A DNA stretch of 64,000 nt from Streptomyces sp. WAC 01529 (GTDB lineage: Bacteria > Actinomycetota > Actinomycetes > Streptomycetales > Streptomycetaceae). Shown here one piece after another: positions 18,339 to 27,695 of this stretch (positions are counted from its first letter, which is position 1; each line of letters starts with the position of its first letter). The notes under the pieces were generated by a model. It was not told the DNA's origin, made no database searches, and was given only the letters and a program-made list of their open reading frames with translations. The DNA is taken from assembly GCF_003945545.1 (NCBI RefSeq), contig NZ_CP029617.1, positions 1-64,000 of the forward strand, in the 5' to 3' direction. The position numbers and the translations under genes were made by a program.

Positions 18339-20645
18339 TCAGGTCCACCGCATGTCAAGGGCTTCCAGAGCCTCGAGTTGTTCGCGGGTGAGTCGGGCGG
18401 GCTCGCGGCGCCGTTCTCTGATCCAGCGGCCCAGATCGAGGGGCTGACCGTCGACGGTGCACGGGTAGCTGCGGGGGACGTTGAGGTGCTGATGAGAGCG
18501 CCAGAAGATGCGGGCGGCGCGCAGGCCGCGGGCGAAGGCCCAGCCGGACGGGCCGTAGGGCCGGCGCAGGAGGAGGGCTAGGGGATGGTGGAGCGGTAGA
18601 GCGCCGAGGAGATTGTGCTGCATGTCGGTAAGACTGCCGAGGCGGTCGATCTGGTCGTCGAGCCAGCGGGTGAGGGGGCTGTCGTCGTTGTCGGGGCTGA
18701 GGTCGGGAAAGGTGAGGTCGCCGCCCCGAGCGGCCTTGAGGGCCTTGGCGTAGGTGCGTTTCCACTCGTCTTTCCATCTGGCGGCCCACCAGGGGTAGAT
18801 GTCGTTGAGGGCCCGGTGGTAGCAGTCCGGCAGAGCGCGTTGGCGGGCTTCTCGGCGCCAGTCGGCGACGTGGCGGCCCAGGGCGATGCCTGCGTGATGT
18901 TCGTTGGCGCGGGGCGCGAGGTGGCCGTGCTGGGCGGTGTAGTCGCGGGCGATGTCGAGTTTGTATTCGATGCTGCGGGGCGGGTGCTGCCAGGTCATGC
19001 TGAGTGCGGTCAGGCGTTTGATGCGGTCGGGCAGGAGCATGCGGTTGGCGCGCAGTGAGCGCTGCTTGCCGAGCCACCAGCCCAGGTAGAAGCGGTCGGA
19101 GGTCAGGTGCCTGCTGGCGACGTCGAGGTTGCCATGTTCGGTGTGGTAGCGCTGGGCCTGTTCGAAGCCCATCTCCCAGACCTGGTTGGGGGCATCGACG
19201 TGATCGAGGCCCAGCACGGCGAGGATCTCGTCGACGCGGATGGGGTGGGCTGCGAGTTCGGGCTCGGTGGGCTCGCCGTCCCCGGTGAGGTATTCGACGC
19301 GTTCGAAGACATGCTCGTCGTAGACGCTGAGTTCGATGAGGACTTGATAGATCAGGTGGAACCGGGTGCGCCGGGTGGCCTGCCCGATGTCCTCTCCCGG
19401 TTCGGTGTAGACGGGGATGATGATGGTGGAGATCTTGCCGTCGCCGGGGGTCTGGCGCAGGGTGCGGCCGACGGCCTGGACGATGTCGATCGTGCTGGTC
19501 TTGGGGTGGGCGAACAGCAGGGAGTCGATGGCGGGGATGTCGATGCCTTCGGCGCAGCAGCGGCAGTTGGTCAGCACGGCCCGGCGCGGGCGGGTGTCGG
19601 CAGGGTGGGTGGAGAGCGGGGCGGTGCGGAAGGCTTCGTAGTTCTGGTAGCGGACAAAGGAGTTCTGTTTGGAGTTGACGGTGTTGACCTGGAGCCGCGA
19701 CACGTCGTAGCCGGGCATGCGGGCGGCGGTCTGCGGCAGTGTTTCGGCGCATGCTTCGGCGGCCGCGATGCAAGGGTGGAAGGTGAGGGTGCGTCTGAGG
19801 TCGTAGCGCTTTTGGGCCACCAGAAGAGCGATCTGGGCGGCGGCGGCCCGCAGTCCTTCGCCGGTGTAGCTGGTGACAGTGCCGCGCAGGCTGCGGCGTA
19901 GGTCTTTGTTGGTGATCGTGATGACGGCGATGCGGTAGTCGGCGAGCAGGCCTTCCTGGATGGCCTCGGCCATGGAGAGGCGGTAGACGACGGGGCCGTA
20001 CAGGCTCTGGTCGTCCATGGAGGCGATTTCGATGTCGGGCCCGCCGTAGGGGCCCTTTCTGTGGTTGAACTTGCGGAACGTGGCGGTCATATAGAGGCGG
20101 TGGCGGGCGGGCAGCGCGTCGTTGTCGTGGACGGTGCCCCAGGCTTTGTCGAGGCGGCCTGCGGTGTGGTGGGCCTCGTCGGCGACGACGACGTCCCAGT
20201 CCGGCAGGTGGTAATCGGCGTGCCCCCGGACGATTTTGAACAGCGACTGGTAGGTGCAGAACACGTTGAGAGGGCCGTCGGTGTCTGCGGCGGCCTCGGC
20301 GAGGCTCTCGGGTGTGTTCACCACCGTCAGCGTCTTGGCCAGGGAACGACTGAGGGCCTCGTCGGGCGAGCAGACGCCCAGGTAGCGGCCGGGGCGCCCC
20401 TCCCTGTGCCAGGTTTGTGCGGTCTGTTCCAACAGCGCCTGCGAGGGGACCAGGACGAGAGCCCGTCCCTGGGGCGCGGTCTCCTGTACGGCGTGCAGAG
20501 CTACATGGGTCTTGCCGGTTCCGGTGGCCATGGTGCTGGTGACGCGGGTGGCGCCTTCGGCGAAGCTGGTGACGATGGCGTCCACGGCCATGTCCTGGTG
20601 ACCGTATAGCGGTGTCTTGAGGCCGTTGAGGGTCAGGGTTGCCAC
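18339..20645 (-). CDS. SF2 DEAH helicase with C-terminal helicase-associated repeats (TtrA-like)
   Basis: The protein has 768 aa from a GTG with AGGGGAGG 7 nt upstream. The N-terminal SF2 core has MATGTGKTH (Walker A, about 40), VADEAHH (about 155) and YMTATFRKF (motif III). Its late motifs are NCRCCAEGIDIPAID and IVQAVGRTLRQTPGDG. From about 450 to the end are several helicase-associated (HA) repeats: EHGNLDVASR, GWWLGKQRS, QHGHLAPRA, LGRHVADWRR, HQHLNVPRS, LGRWIRERR and ALDMRW. Such helicases (TtrA type) are typical of Streptomyces replicon ends, fitting its place beside tap-tpg. A second, divergent helicase of the same design is at 52544. The role in end transfer or conjugation is family knowledge and is not proven for this copy. 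Confidence 0.87.
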   Translation of the reverse strand: MATLTLNGLKTPLYGHQDMAVDAIVTSFAEGATRVTSTMATGTGKTHVALHAVQETAPQGRALVLVPSQALLEQTAQTWHREGRPGRYLGVCSPDEALSRSLAKTLTVVNTPESLAEAAADTDGPLNVFCTYQSLFKIVRGHADYHLPDWDVVVADEAHHTAGRLDKAWGTVHDNDALPARHRLYMTATFRKFNHRKGPYGGPDIEIASMDDQSLYGPVVYRLSMAEAIQEGLLADYRIAVITITNKDLRRSLRGTVTSYTGEGLRAAAAQIALLVAQKRYDLRRTLTFHPCIAAAEACAETLPQTAARMPGYDVSRLQVNTVNSKQNSFVRYQNYEAFRTAPLSTHPADTRPRRAVLTNCRCCAEGIDIPAIDSLLFAHPKTSTIDIVQAVGRTLRQTPGDGKISTIIIPVYTEPGEDIGQATRRTRFHLIYQVLIELSVYDEHVFERVEYLTGDGEPTEPELAAHPIRVDEILAVLGLDHVDAPNQVWEMGFEQAQRYHTEHGNLDVASRHLTSDRFYLGWWLGKQRSLRANRMLLPDRIKRLTALSMTWQHPPRSIEYKLDIARDYTAQHGHLAPRANEHHAGIALGRHVADWRREARQRALPDCYHRALNDIYPWWAARWKDEWKRTYAKALKAARGGDLTFPDLSPDNDDSPLTRWLDDQIDRLGSLTDMQHNLLGALPLHHPLALLLRRPYGPSGWAFARGLRAARIFWRSHQHLNVPRSYPCTVDGQPLDLGRWIRERRREPARLTREQLEALEALDMRWT

Positions 20646-20819
20646 GCGGTGTCCTCCCCTGGGTGTCATGGCAGTCCTCGCCCCGAGGGTGAGGAGGTTT
20701 CCGGCGCGCCGGAGACCGGGTCGGAGCAGGTTCACTCGAAGGTGTGGCCGGGTCTTGACGGCCTGTGCGAAGCAGCACGAATGTCCTGGTGAGGCGTGCT
20801 GTGGCGGGGAGGAAGTCCC

Positions 20820-21836
20820 ATGGACTTGGCGGGGTTGCTGGGACCGAGCCGTCCGCTGCCGGTGCAGGTGCGGCCGGTGGGCGGGGAGTCGACCGGATCG
20901 TTCGTGCGGCGGCTGGGGCGGGCCAACGGTCTGAACCTGGCGTCGTTCCTCGACCGTGTCGGGCAGGGTGAAGCGTCCCAGGATCCGGAGCAGGTGGAGA
21001 AGTACCCGCAGTACACCGAGATGAAGGTGAACGCGGCGGGCCGGACCCACCTGTCGGTGCTCGCGGACTTGGACGTGGGGCTGCTTAAGTGGGCGTTGCC
21101 GTCACTGGCGGATGACCTGCTGCTGCCCGGTACAGGGCCGGCGATGTGGCAATGGCCGTGGGAAGCGGAGGGCGGGCATCTGGTGCCGTGGTGCGCCTCG
21201 TGCGGACACCGGCGGCAGGTCGGTGAGCGCGTGTGGCTGATGTCGGCGGACAGCTGGCAGGTGTGCGGCCGGCACCTGCGGTGGACGGACGACTCACGCA
21301 GCACCGATCCGGACACCGTGCCGCTGGCCTCACTTCCAGCGTGCGTGGCAGCGCACCGGGACAGGCTGCGCCTGGAGGGCAAGTTCAAGTCGGCCGGCGA
21401 GGAACTGTTCGCCGACGCCTGCCAGGTCATGTATCAGTGGTGGACGTATGCGCCCGACACGCTGGTGTGGGTGCAGCGCGCCTGGGCGGCGGGGCTGGAG
21501 GCCCGCTCGGCGCGTGCCGTGCCCCTGGTCGTCTTCCCCGAAGCAGTCAAGCTGGCCTGGCTGATGCTGCGATTCGAGCAGGCCGGAGGGCGCACCCTGC
21601 AGGACCGGGGCAGGTGGCTGGTTCGAGTCCAGCGTCAAGCAGACCTGTGGGACGTCGACTTCGCCGCGGGCAAGAACGCGCTGTTGCAGTGGCTGGAGCG
21701 CCACAGCCGCCCTGCCGCGACGGGTACGGGAGCCGCAACAGCAGGGCGGCGCCATCTCGTGCTGGCGGAGCGGCACAACCGGATCGCGGCCCGTGCGGGC
21801 TCTCTTCAGCAGCGCTCGTGCATGCCTGGCACATGA
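20820..21836 (+). CDS. TniQ-family transposition targeting protein
   Basis: This 338-aa protein has an ATG preceded by GGGGAGG at 6 nt. The opening RPLPVQVRPVGGESTGSFVR is the classic TniQ N-terminal pattern. A zinc-finger motif follows at residues 125-155 (WCASCGHRR, then SWQVCGRHLRW) with C125, C128, C149 and H152. A helical C-terminus rich in Trp and Arg may be the DNA-binding half. TniQ links target-site recognition to the TnsC ATPase in Tn7-like and Tn5053-like elements. TnsA-, TnsB- and TnsC-like genes follow on the same strand 400 bp downstream, so this is probably the targeting subunit of that element. Its position in front of tnsA, rather than after tnsC, is less usual. Confidence 0.85.
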   Translation: MDLAGLLGPSRPLPVQVRPVGGESTGSFVRRLGRANGLNLASFLDRVGQGEASQDPEQVEKYPQYTEMKVNAAGRTHLSVLADLDVGLLKWALPSLADDLLLPGTGPAMWQWPWEAEGGHLVPWCASCGHRRQVGERVWLMSADSWQVCGRHLRWTDDSRSTDPDTVPLASLPACVAAHRDRLRLEGKFKSAGEELFADACQVMYQWWTYAPDTLVWVQRAWAAGLEARSARAVPLVVFPEAVKLAWLMLRFEQAGGRTLQDRGRWLVRVQRQADLWDVDFAAGKNALLQWLERHSRPAATGTGAATAGRRHLVLAERHNRIAARAGSLQQRSCMPGT

Positions 21837-22240
21837 GCCTTCAAGGGCATGCCCGCGAAGAATCGTGAGGTCGAGAGCGTGGCCGACCTCAGCCTCTCCC
21901 CCGCCGCCGTACGCGCGGACGATGGCGCAGGCAGTATTCGATCGGAACAGACCCGGTGGCCGAGTTCAGCTGTCCCCGACTCGGCGCACGCTCCCAAATG
22001 GAACCGTCCCGTCCAGTTGACGGGTCGACTGCTGGAGACATGTGCGCTCCGCCGCGTCGCGGGGTGGACGGCGATTCTCCCTTGAGCCAGGATCACACAG
22101 AAATCCGCTCGGGGGGAGCCGCACCTTGTCGCTGATCTGTCAAGGGCATGCCCCTCGAACGGAGGAACTCTCGGCGCTTACCCGCCGTGTACTGTCGGCC
22201 AGCGGTGACCCTGAGCTGAGCGGTGAGCACGGAGGGCGCC
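21837..22240. repeat. Spacer with two copies of a 14-bp palindromic repeat
   Basis: TCAAGGGCATGCCC occurs at 21841-21854 and again at 22140-22153, 299 bp apart and in the same orientation. Its core GGGCATGCCC is a perfect palindrome. The remainder holds no frame I can support. The pair lies between tniQ and the tnsA-like gene. It may be a transposase or regulator binding site; transposon ends are usually outside the genes, so an end is less likely here. Confidence 0.5.
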
Positions 22241-22954
22241 ATGCATGACGTACGGGTGTGCTACCTGGACGAGCGTGAGCAGTTGGTGTCGGCGGCACCC
22301 GCTGATCTGGTGGGGGTGGCGGTGGAGGAGCGGCGTCCGCCGAGCGAGCCGGTGGCCTTTCACGGTCGTCCCGGGAAACTGTCCGACTGCTGGTGCGCCA
22401 CGATCAATGGGCATGTGGTGTGCGGTTCGCTGCGGCGCCGTCGGGTGGCACTGGAGCTGGACTTCGATCCGGAGATCACCTGGATCGGCGGAGAACCGGT
22501 GGAACTGCACTGGCAGGGTGCGGGAGGCAAGCGGCGCTGGCGTCCGGATTTCGTGACGCGCACGGTCACCGGGGCGCGTCAAGTCGTGCTGGTGGAGCCC
22601 GAGAAAGGCGGTCCGCAGTGGCGGGAGGGTCTGGAGGTCGCACACCAGGTCGCGATGGCGGCCGGCTGGCAGATGTCGGTGCGGCGGGTGCCGGAGGGTA
22701 TGCGCCTGGCCAATCTGGAGTGGGCGGCCGACTACCGCCAGGCGGTGCCGGTGGCGGCCGCGGAGCGGGAGGCGGTCGAGGAGGCCTTTCGCCGCGAACG
22801 CCCCATCGGCGAGGGGGCGCGGGCCAGTGGCGTGCGGTACGCCTTGGCGCTTGATCTCGTGTACCGGCTGGTGTGGCAGCGCCGTCTGGGCATCCGCTGG
22901 GACCGGCCCCTGATGCCCCGCGCGACGGCGTGGCTTGCCGATGGGGCGGCATGA
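22241..22954 (+). CDS. TnsA-like transposase endonuclease subunit
   Basis: This 237-aa protein has an ATG with GGAGG 6-7 nt upstream. The central part has the TnsA N-terminal nuclease pattern. A conserved Glu (RRVALELDFDPE, about 72) is followed by a substrate-strand loop. Pro-Asp is in GKRRWRPDFV (D103), and VLVEPEKG at about 117-123 is the acidic/Lys strand. The C-terminal part is helical. In Tn7, TnsA cuts the 5' ends so that transposition is cut-and-paste. The stop overlaps the TnsB-like start (ATGA), as expected for a coupled heteromeric transposase. The E-P-E-K spacing differs slightly from canonical D/E-x-K, so activity should not be taken for granted. Confidence 0.8.
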   Translation: MHDVRVCYLDEREQLVSAAPADLVGVAVEERRPPSEPVAFHGRPGKLSDCWCATINGHVVCGSLRRRRVALELDFDPEITWIGGEPVELHWQGAGGKRRWRPDFVTRTVTGARQVVLVEPEKGGPQWREGLEVAHQVAMAAGWQMSVRRVPEGMRLANLEWAADYRQAVPVAAAEREAVEEAFRRERPIGEGARASGVRYALALDLVYRLVWQRRLGIRWDRPLMPRATAWLADGAA

Positions 22955-25095
22955 GCGGGACGGGCGCGTTCACGCCGGGGCAGGTGCGTCTGGGTGACCG
23001 GGTGCCGTGGCTGGGCCGGGCCCACCAGGTGGTGGCGTTCCAGGGGTCGAACGTGGTGCTCCTGTCCGAGGAGACGTCCACGCCGGTGGAGGTGCTGTAC
23101 ACGGCCATGGTCTCCGCGCCGGGCTTCGCCGTGCTGAATGGTGACGGCTCCCCCGTGGCGTCGGCCCCGATGCCTGCCGTGGATGCTCCGACGTCCAAGG
23201 CCCAGCGCAAGGAGGCCAGGCGGTGGCATCGGCACATGAAGGAGCTCGACACCGGCCTGCTGCCGGGCAGCAGTCAGGCCCGACCCGGATACGAGCCGGG
23301 AGAAACGACGCTGGCTGAGCGTTATGCCTGCAAGTCACGGGAGTTGGCGGCCGCAGGCATGGAGATCAGTGCAAAGACGCTGGAGTCGATGCGGCTGAAG
23401 TGGAAACGGGCGGGCGAGAATCCGCTGGTTCTGATTGAGCGGCGCCCCCGGGAGAGCGGGCATCGCACCGATCCGCGGGTCATCGAGATCATGCGGGAGG
23501 TGGTGATGTCCCACAGCCGCGGCTCAGGGGTGGACATCCAGACCGTATGGGAAGAGGTGCTGGATGTCGTCCAGGACCGCTTCAAGTCGGAGCTGGAGGA
23601 TCCGCAGGAGGCCCAGCGGCTGCTGCTGAAGCGGGCCACGTTCTACCGGCGGATGGAGGACACCGGGCTCGCCGAGTACCTGGCCGCCCCCACACGCCGG
23701 CGTGCGCAGCGGGCGAGCAAGCCGCTTCCTCCCTACCGGCCCTCTCATGCGCGGCGGCCTGGCGAGGTGGTGCAGATCGACACCTCACCGCTGAAGGTGA
23801 AGGCGCTCGGGGACGACGCCCAGGTCATCTCGGCCGAGTTGACCTCGGCGATCGATGTGGCGTCGCGTTCCAACTGCGCGGTGATGGTTGTCCCGGTGGT
23901 CACCGGGGAGGGTTCGCCGGGCAAGCGGATCGGCGGACGGGCGACCAGGGCATACGACCTGGTGCTGCTGCTGGCTCAGTGTTTTGCCCCGCTTGCCTGG
24001 CGTCCGCACTGGGATCCGCTGGCGCTGGCCGCGAACTCGGCGCTGCCGTACGAGGATTTACGGGATGCGGATGAGCGGTTCGCGCGCGCGGTTGCGGCGC
24101 GGCCGGTAATTCATCCCCGTACGGTGATCATCGATCAGGGCAGCCCCTACTTGAGTGATCATTTCAAGTACGTGTGCGACATGCTCGACATCACCATCGT
24201 GTATGCGCGCAAGGACACTCCGACCGACAAGCCGATCAAGGAGCGGTTCTTCCGCACCCTGGGCAGCCGGTTCAGCCAGCACGTGGTCGGCTGGACCGGT
24301 AACGGTTTCGCCCACCGAGGGCTGGGGATCGACAAGGGCCCCCTGTATCCCATCAACACGCTGCAGGACCTGGCCGAGCAGTGGGTCGCCCTCGAATACC
24401 AGCAGACGCCGCACAAGGGGCTGCGCAGCCCGTTCACCCCGGGCCTGATTCTGTCGCCGAACGAGATGTATGCGCAGCTGATGCCCATGACGGGCTATCG
24501 GCCGCGGCCGATCACCGCAGCCGAGACACGCGAGCTGCTGATCCCGGCCTGGGTGAAGATCAGCGACAAGGGCATCGTGATCGAGAACCGCATCTATCAG
24601 AGTTCGGACCGGCGGATGCGGCTGCTGATCGAGCAGCGGTCCGGGATCAACGAGCACAACGACCGGTTCAAAGCCCGCTATAACCCCTACCACCCCGAAG
24701 TGGCCTACCTCTTCGACCACCTGTACACGCAGGAATGGCTCGAGGTGGAGTTCATCTACCGGGGTCTACTCGAGGACGACTGGACGCAGGACTTGTGGGA
24801 GCGGGCCACCGCGGAGGTCGTGGACAACGGCGGCCGCAAGGACGATCAGCTGGCGATCGCCAAAGCGATGCGGGCGCTGCGCCGTTCACTGCGCCAAGGC
24901 CCGGGCAAGGCGCACAAGAGCGCCCCCAGGATTCCTTTCCAGGGGCTGGAGGTGGCCGCAGAGCCCGAGCCGGTGGTGGACCCGTATGCGGGGGTGTCCA
25001 TCGACGTCGAGACGGTCACCGCCTATCCGTCCCTGCCCATCGCCGGCCGGGACATCGACCGGCCGGCGGCACCGGACGACGCAGACGCTCCGTGA
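22951..25095 (+). CDS. TnsB-like DDE transposase (Mu/retroviral integrase fold)
   Basis: This 714-aa protein has an N-terminal helical DNA-binding region to about 260. The rve/RNase H core then carries D277 (VVQIDTSPL), D395 (VIIDQGSPY) and E431 (DKPIKERFFRTL). The Mu-transposase-type beta-barrel is at about 525-560 (KISDKGIVIENRIYQ). The catalytic triad is intact. The length matches TnsB/TniA proteins. It is translationally coupled to the TnsA-like gene upstream, and the TnsC-like ATPase follows after 70 bp. It joins transposon ends to target DNA. TnsB-binding repeats at the element ends could not be assigned, so the borders of the element are unknown. Confidence 0.9.
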   Translation: MSGTGAFTPGQVRLGDRVPWLGRAHQVVAFQGSNVVLLSEETSTPVEVLYTAMVSAPGFAVLNGDGSPVASAPMPAVDAPTSKAQRKEARRWHRHMKELDTGLLPGSSQARPGYEPGETTLAERYACKSRELAAAGMEISAKTLESMRLKWKRAGENPLVLIERRPRESGHRTDPRVIEIMREVVMSHSRGSGVDIQTVWEEVLDVVQDRFKSELEDPQEAQRLLLKRATFYRRMEDTGLAEYLAAPTRRRAQRASKPLPPYRPSHARRPGEVVQIDTSPLKVKALGDDAQVISAELTSAIDVASRSNCAVMVVPVVTGEGSPGKRIGGRATRAYDLVLLLAQCFAPLAWRPHWDPLALAANSALPYEDLRDADERFARAVAARPVIHPRTVIIDQGSPYLSDHFKYVCDMLDITIVYARKDTPTDKPIKERFFRTLGSRFSQHVVGWTGNGFAHRGLGIDKGPLYPINTLQDLAEQWVALEYQQTPHKGLRSPFTPGLILSPNEMYAQLMPMTGYRPRPITAAETRELLIPAWVKISDKGIVIENRIYQSSDRRMRLLIEQRSGINEHNDRFKARYNPYHPEVAYLFDHLYTQEWLEVEFIYRGLLEDDWTQDLWERATAEVVDNGGRKDDQLAIAKAMRALRRSLRQGPGKAHKSAPRIPFQGLEVAAEPEPVVDPYAGVSIDVETVTAYPSLPIAGRDIDRPAAPDDADAP

Positions 25096-25165
25096 CGGAC
25101 AACCGCCCACCGCCGGCGCCCATGGGGGGCGCCGTGGCCCCCATCCCGTCCCTGAGGAGGACATC

Positions 25166-26293
25166 GTGGCAACCTCCGCCGCTGCACGCACCGCCGCACG
25201 CGCCGAGCGGGAACAACAGATCCTGGACCATGCACGGGCCGCTCCGATGGCGCCGCGCTGGATCTTTACCCTGCAGGGCTGGAACACCTACGTACGCGAG
25301 ATGATCAAGCGTCCTGAGCTCGCGGACTCGGCCCCGCTCGGCACCCCGGTCACCTCCGACGACCCCCGCCTGCGCTACCACGGGCACCTGCTGCTGGTCC
25401 CCAATCCCCCATTCGATGCGGCGCTGTTGAAGACGCACCGGCTGCTGCTGGCCAACCGCAACCGGCGCGAGGGATTGATGGACCGGGTGATCGACGGGCC
25501 GCCCGGAACCGGCAAGACCTTCCTGCTGCGGGCCATCGGCCGGGAGTTCCAGACCAAAATCGAGGAAGTGCACGACGACCGGATCCCCGTCGTGCACATC
25601 ATGGCCCCGCAGGATGCGGACAACATCGTGAACTGGGTATGGGCGATCGCCGAGTTCCTCGGCCTGGCCCCGGCGCCGCTGACCGAGGAGGAGATCCGTC
25701 AGCCCCGGCGCACCCCCGACCTCTCCCAGTCCGTGTGGCACGTCCTGGAGCAGCGCTGGACCCAACTGCTCCTCGTGGACGGCATGCAGCGGGTACACCC
25801 GGACCAACTCGTCCCGGTGCTGCACCACTTCGACTTCCTGCGCGAGCAGCTGGGGATCACGACCGTCTTCTGCGGCACCGGTGCCCGCGAGATCGTGCGG
25901 GCGGCCCGCGTGAAAGCGGACGGCCTCAGCGAGGCACACGAAGGCCTGAGTCAGCGGGCACCGGTCATCACCGGCAAAGACGGCAAGCAGCACCGGGTAC
26001 TCCCCCAGGCCGATCCCAGCCGGCTGCCGGTGACCTGGCTCGACCCCATTCCGCTGTACGACGGCGACCAGGAGACCTGGCCCAGCGTCGTGCGCGGCTT
26101 CGAAGAGGCCCTGTGCCTGCACCAGCTCTCGCCGCATGCTCTGGTCGGCGAGGCCAAGTACCTGCACCGCCGCACCGGCGGCTACCTCAGACTGCTGTCC
26201 CAGCTGATCTGCCAGGCGGCCATCACAGCCATCGAAGAAGGCATCGAGGACATCACCAAGGAACTGCTGGAAGACATCGACATCGGCGGCTGA
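25166..26293 (+). CDS. TnsC/TniB-like AAA+ ATPase with altered Walker B
   Basis: This 375-aa protein starts at a GTG with GAGGAGG 5 nt upstream. Walker A is IDGPPGTGKTF (K117). The Walker B strand reads LLLVDGMQ at 201-208, so the catalytic Glu expected after Asp205 is Gly206. A sensor-like FCGTGARE follows near 235. The C-terminal domain (YLHRRTGGYLRLLSQL) matches TniB-type ATPases. In Tn7-like elements this ATPase bridges TniQ at the target with TnsB. The missing Glu suggests it binds ATP but hydrolyses it slowly or relies on another residue; this is seen in sequence and its effect is inferred. Confidence 0.83.
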   Translation: MATSAAARTAARAEREQQILDHARAAPMAPRWIFTLQGWNTYVREMIKRPELADSAPLGTPVTSDDPRLRYHGHLLLVPNPPFDAALLKTHRLLLANRNRREGLMDRVIDGPPGTGKTFLLRAIGREFQTKIEEVHDDRIPVVHIMAPQDADNIVNWVWAIAEFLGLAPAPLTEEEIRQPRRTPDLSQSVWHVLEQRWTQLLLVDGMQRVHPDQLVPVLHHFDFLREQLGITTVFCGTGAREIVRAARVKADGLSEAHEGLSQRAPVITGKDGKQHRVLPQADPSRLPVTWLDPIPLYDGDQETWPSVVRGFEEALCLHQLSPHALVGEAKYLHRRTGGYLRLLSQLICQAAITAIEEGIEDITKELLEDIDIGG

Positions 26294-26808
26294 TCACCAA
26301 GTACAGAGGAGCGCCCGGATTCTTCCGCCCTCAACTCGCCAAGCCTGCGTGCCGTACGTGGGCGCAGCTGGGCGGGCCGCCCGTTGTAGCCGTCGTGTGG
26401 ACTGCAGGCGGCCGGGACGCCACTCGCGCAACGATGATGGGCCCGCTTTCCCTGCCGGCGGCCTCCGCCGAGGCTGCCGTGCACGGTCACGGCCGCCGTC
26501 CCGCCTGCGGGCAGGCCGTCTGGTGGCGGCAGTCGAGCCCGGGCTCGGTTCGATGTCAGTGGCCACCGTTAGTGCCTGTGTCTGAACCTCGACGTTTGAT
26601 CTGTTTATGGACTTCTGGGCTGTTTCTTCCATCCAACGGTCGAGCAGGGACAGATTCGGAGGGTTGGCGGGGGTGTTCGGTTACGGAAGGGTCGTGCTGA
26701 GGCTGGCTCTGGTGGTCATGGGCGGGTGCGCGGAGCGTGTCGGTAGGGGCTGGAGCCTTTCTTCGTCGGCGTCGTCGGCGGCGCTTCGGCCTGGGGTGGT
26801 GGAGTGCC
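26294..26808. other. Gene-free spacer after the Tn7-like core
   Basis: I see no supportable gene. The right part around 26580-26640 is less GC-rich than its surroundings. A 17-bp sequence at 26571-26587 recurs in inverted orientation at 31243-31259. The right end of the transposon may lie here, but I cannot see repeated TnsB sites. Confidence 0.4.
26571..26587 (+). repeat. 17-bp inverted repeat, left copy
   Basis: AGTGCCTGTGTCTGAAC is the exact reverse complement of 31243-31259. The two copies enclose 4.7 kb (DUF6192, RacP-like, IS5 copy, three small genes). They could be ends of a mobile segment or two uses of one regulatory site, because the right copy abuts a leaderless promoter. A shorter match (AGTGCCTGT) also precedes the promoter at 40538. 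Confidence 0.5.
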
Positions 26809-27693
26809 GTGAGCGAGATGGTCGGCAGTGTGACCCGCAGCCGGTACGAGGGGCTGGTGGCAGCGTCGCTGGAGCTGGTGGAGCTGAGTACGCGCTGCCA
26901 GTTCGATCTGGGTGACATCGCGTTGGAGATCGAGCCCATGAGGGCCCGGGGCGGATCCAGCCCGGACGGGGGCGGGGAACTGTTCACGGTGAAGCAGTCG
27001 CTGACGATGTTCGCCGAGGACGTGGGCCTTGCGTACTCGACGGTCTGCGGGCACCGGTGGGTGGCCGGTCAGTGGCCGGTCGAGCACCGGAGCAAGGACG
27101 CCTCCCACGAAGTCCACAGGATTCTCGCCTCGGGCCCTAATCCGTTCGAGAGGATCAAGCACCCGCCTGTCAACCCGCGTAGCGGGAAGGCCCGTTGGTG
27201 TGCGGACACCGCGAAGCGGTCGGTGGGCTGGAAGGCGGACACGCCGGTGAACGTGCAGGAGAAGGTCGAGGCGATTCACGACCTCGCGGCGGACGAGGTG
27301 GTCGCGGCGCAGGTGGCGACCGACTTGTTGCGCCGCCCGGATGTGGCGTTCAAGGCGATGCGTGACAACACGGCCCGTCATCTGGTGAACCAGGCCCAGT
27401 TCGAGCAGACCCGTGAGGCCGAGGACTTCGTCCGGGAGCAGGTCCCGCTGGTCGGCCAGCTCCAGCGGACGGCGGAGTTCATGGACCTGGTCGGTGCCTG
27501 CCATCTCTTCGTGGCCGGCGCGGGGCGGCTGGTTCCGGCGATGCGCGGGCACCACTTCAGTGAGCAGGAGCGCGGCGTCGTGGAGAAGAACCTTCAGAAG
27601 GTCCGCGCGATGTGTGACTGGATCGAGACCGCGGTGGCCACCGGCAATGTTGACGCCGATGATGCCCTCGCACAGCTTCTGCGGGGCGAGTAG
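26809..27693 (+). CDS. DUF6192-like protein
   Basis: This 294-aa helical protein resembles what I recall of Streptomyces DUF6192 proteins. Residues 1-75 are alpha-helical (LVAASLELVELSTRCQFDLGD). At 60-85 there is a helix-turn-helix-like segment (FAEDVGLAYSTVCGHRWVA), so DNA binding is likely. The C-terminus (FVREQVPLVGQLQRTAEF onward) is all helix. The GTG at 26809 has GGAG 4 nt upstream; an in-frame ATG at 26818 is possible. A RacP-like gene follows after 2 bp, a pairing I recall from Streptomyces accessory DNA. The function is unknown; the pair could be a replicon-maintenance or regulatory unit. Confidence 0.7.
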   Translation: MSEMVGSVTRSRYEGLVAASLELVELSTRCQFDLGDIALEIEPMRARGGSSPDGGGELFTVKQSLTMFAEDVGLAYSTVCGHRWVAGQWPVEHRSKDASHEVHRILASGPNPFERIKHPPVNPRSGKARWCADTAKRSVGWKADTPVNVQEKVEAIHDLAADEVVAAQVATDLLRRPDVAFKAMRDNTARHLVNQAQFEQTREAEDFVREQVPLVGQLQRTAEFMDLVGACHLFVAGAGRLVPAMRGHHFSEQERGVVEKNLQKVRAMCDWIETAVATGNVDADDALAQLLRGE

Positions 27694-27695
27694 TC

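Noticed and set aside
16688..18391. Long plus-strand frame over tap
   Set aside because: It is opposite the well-supported Tap protein, has Gly/Arg-rich composition and no recognisable domain.
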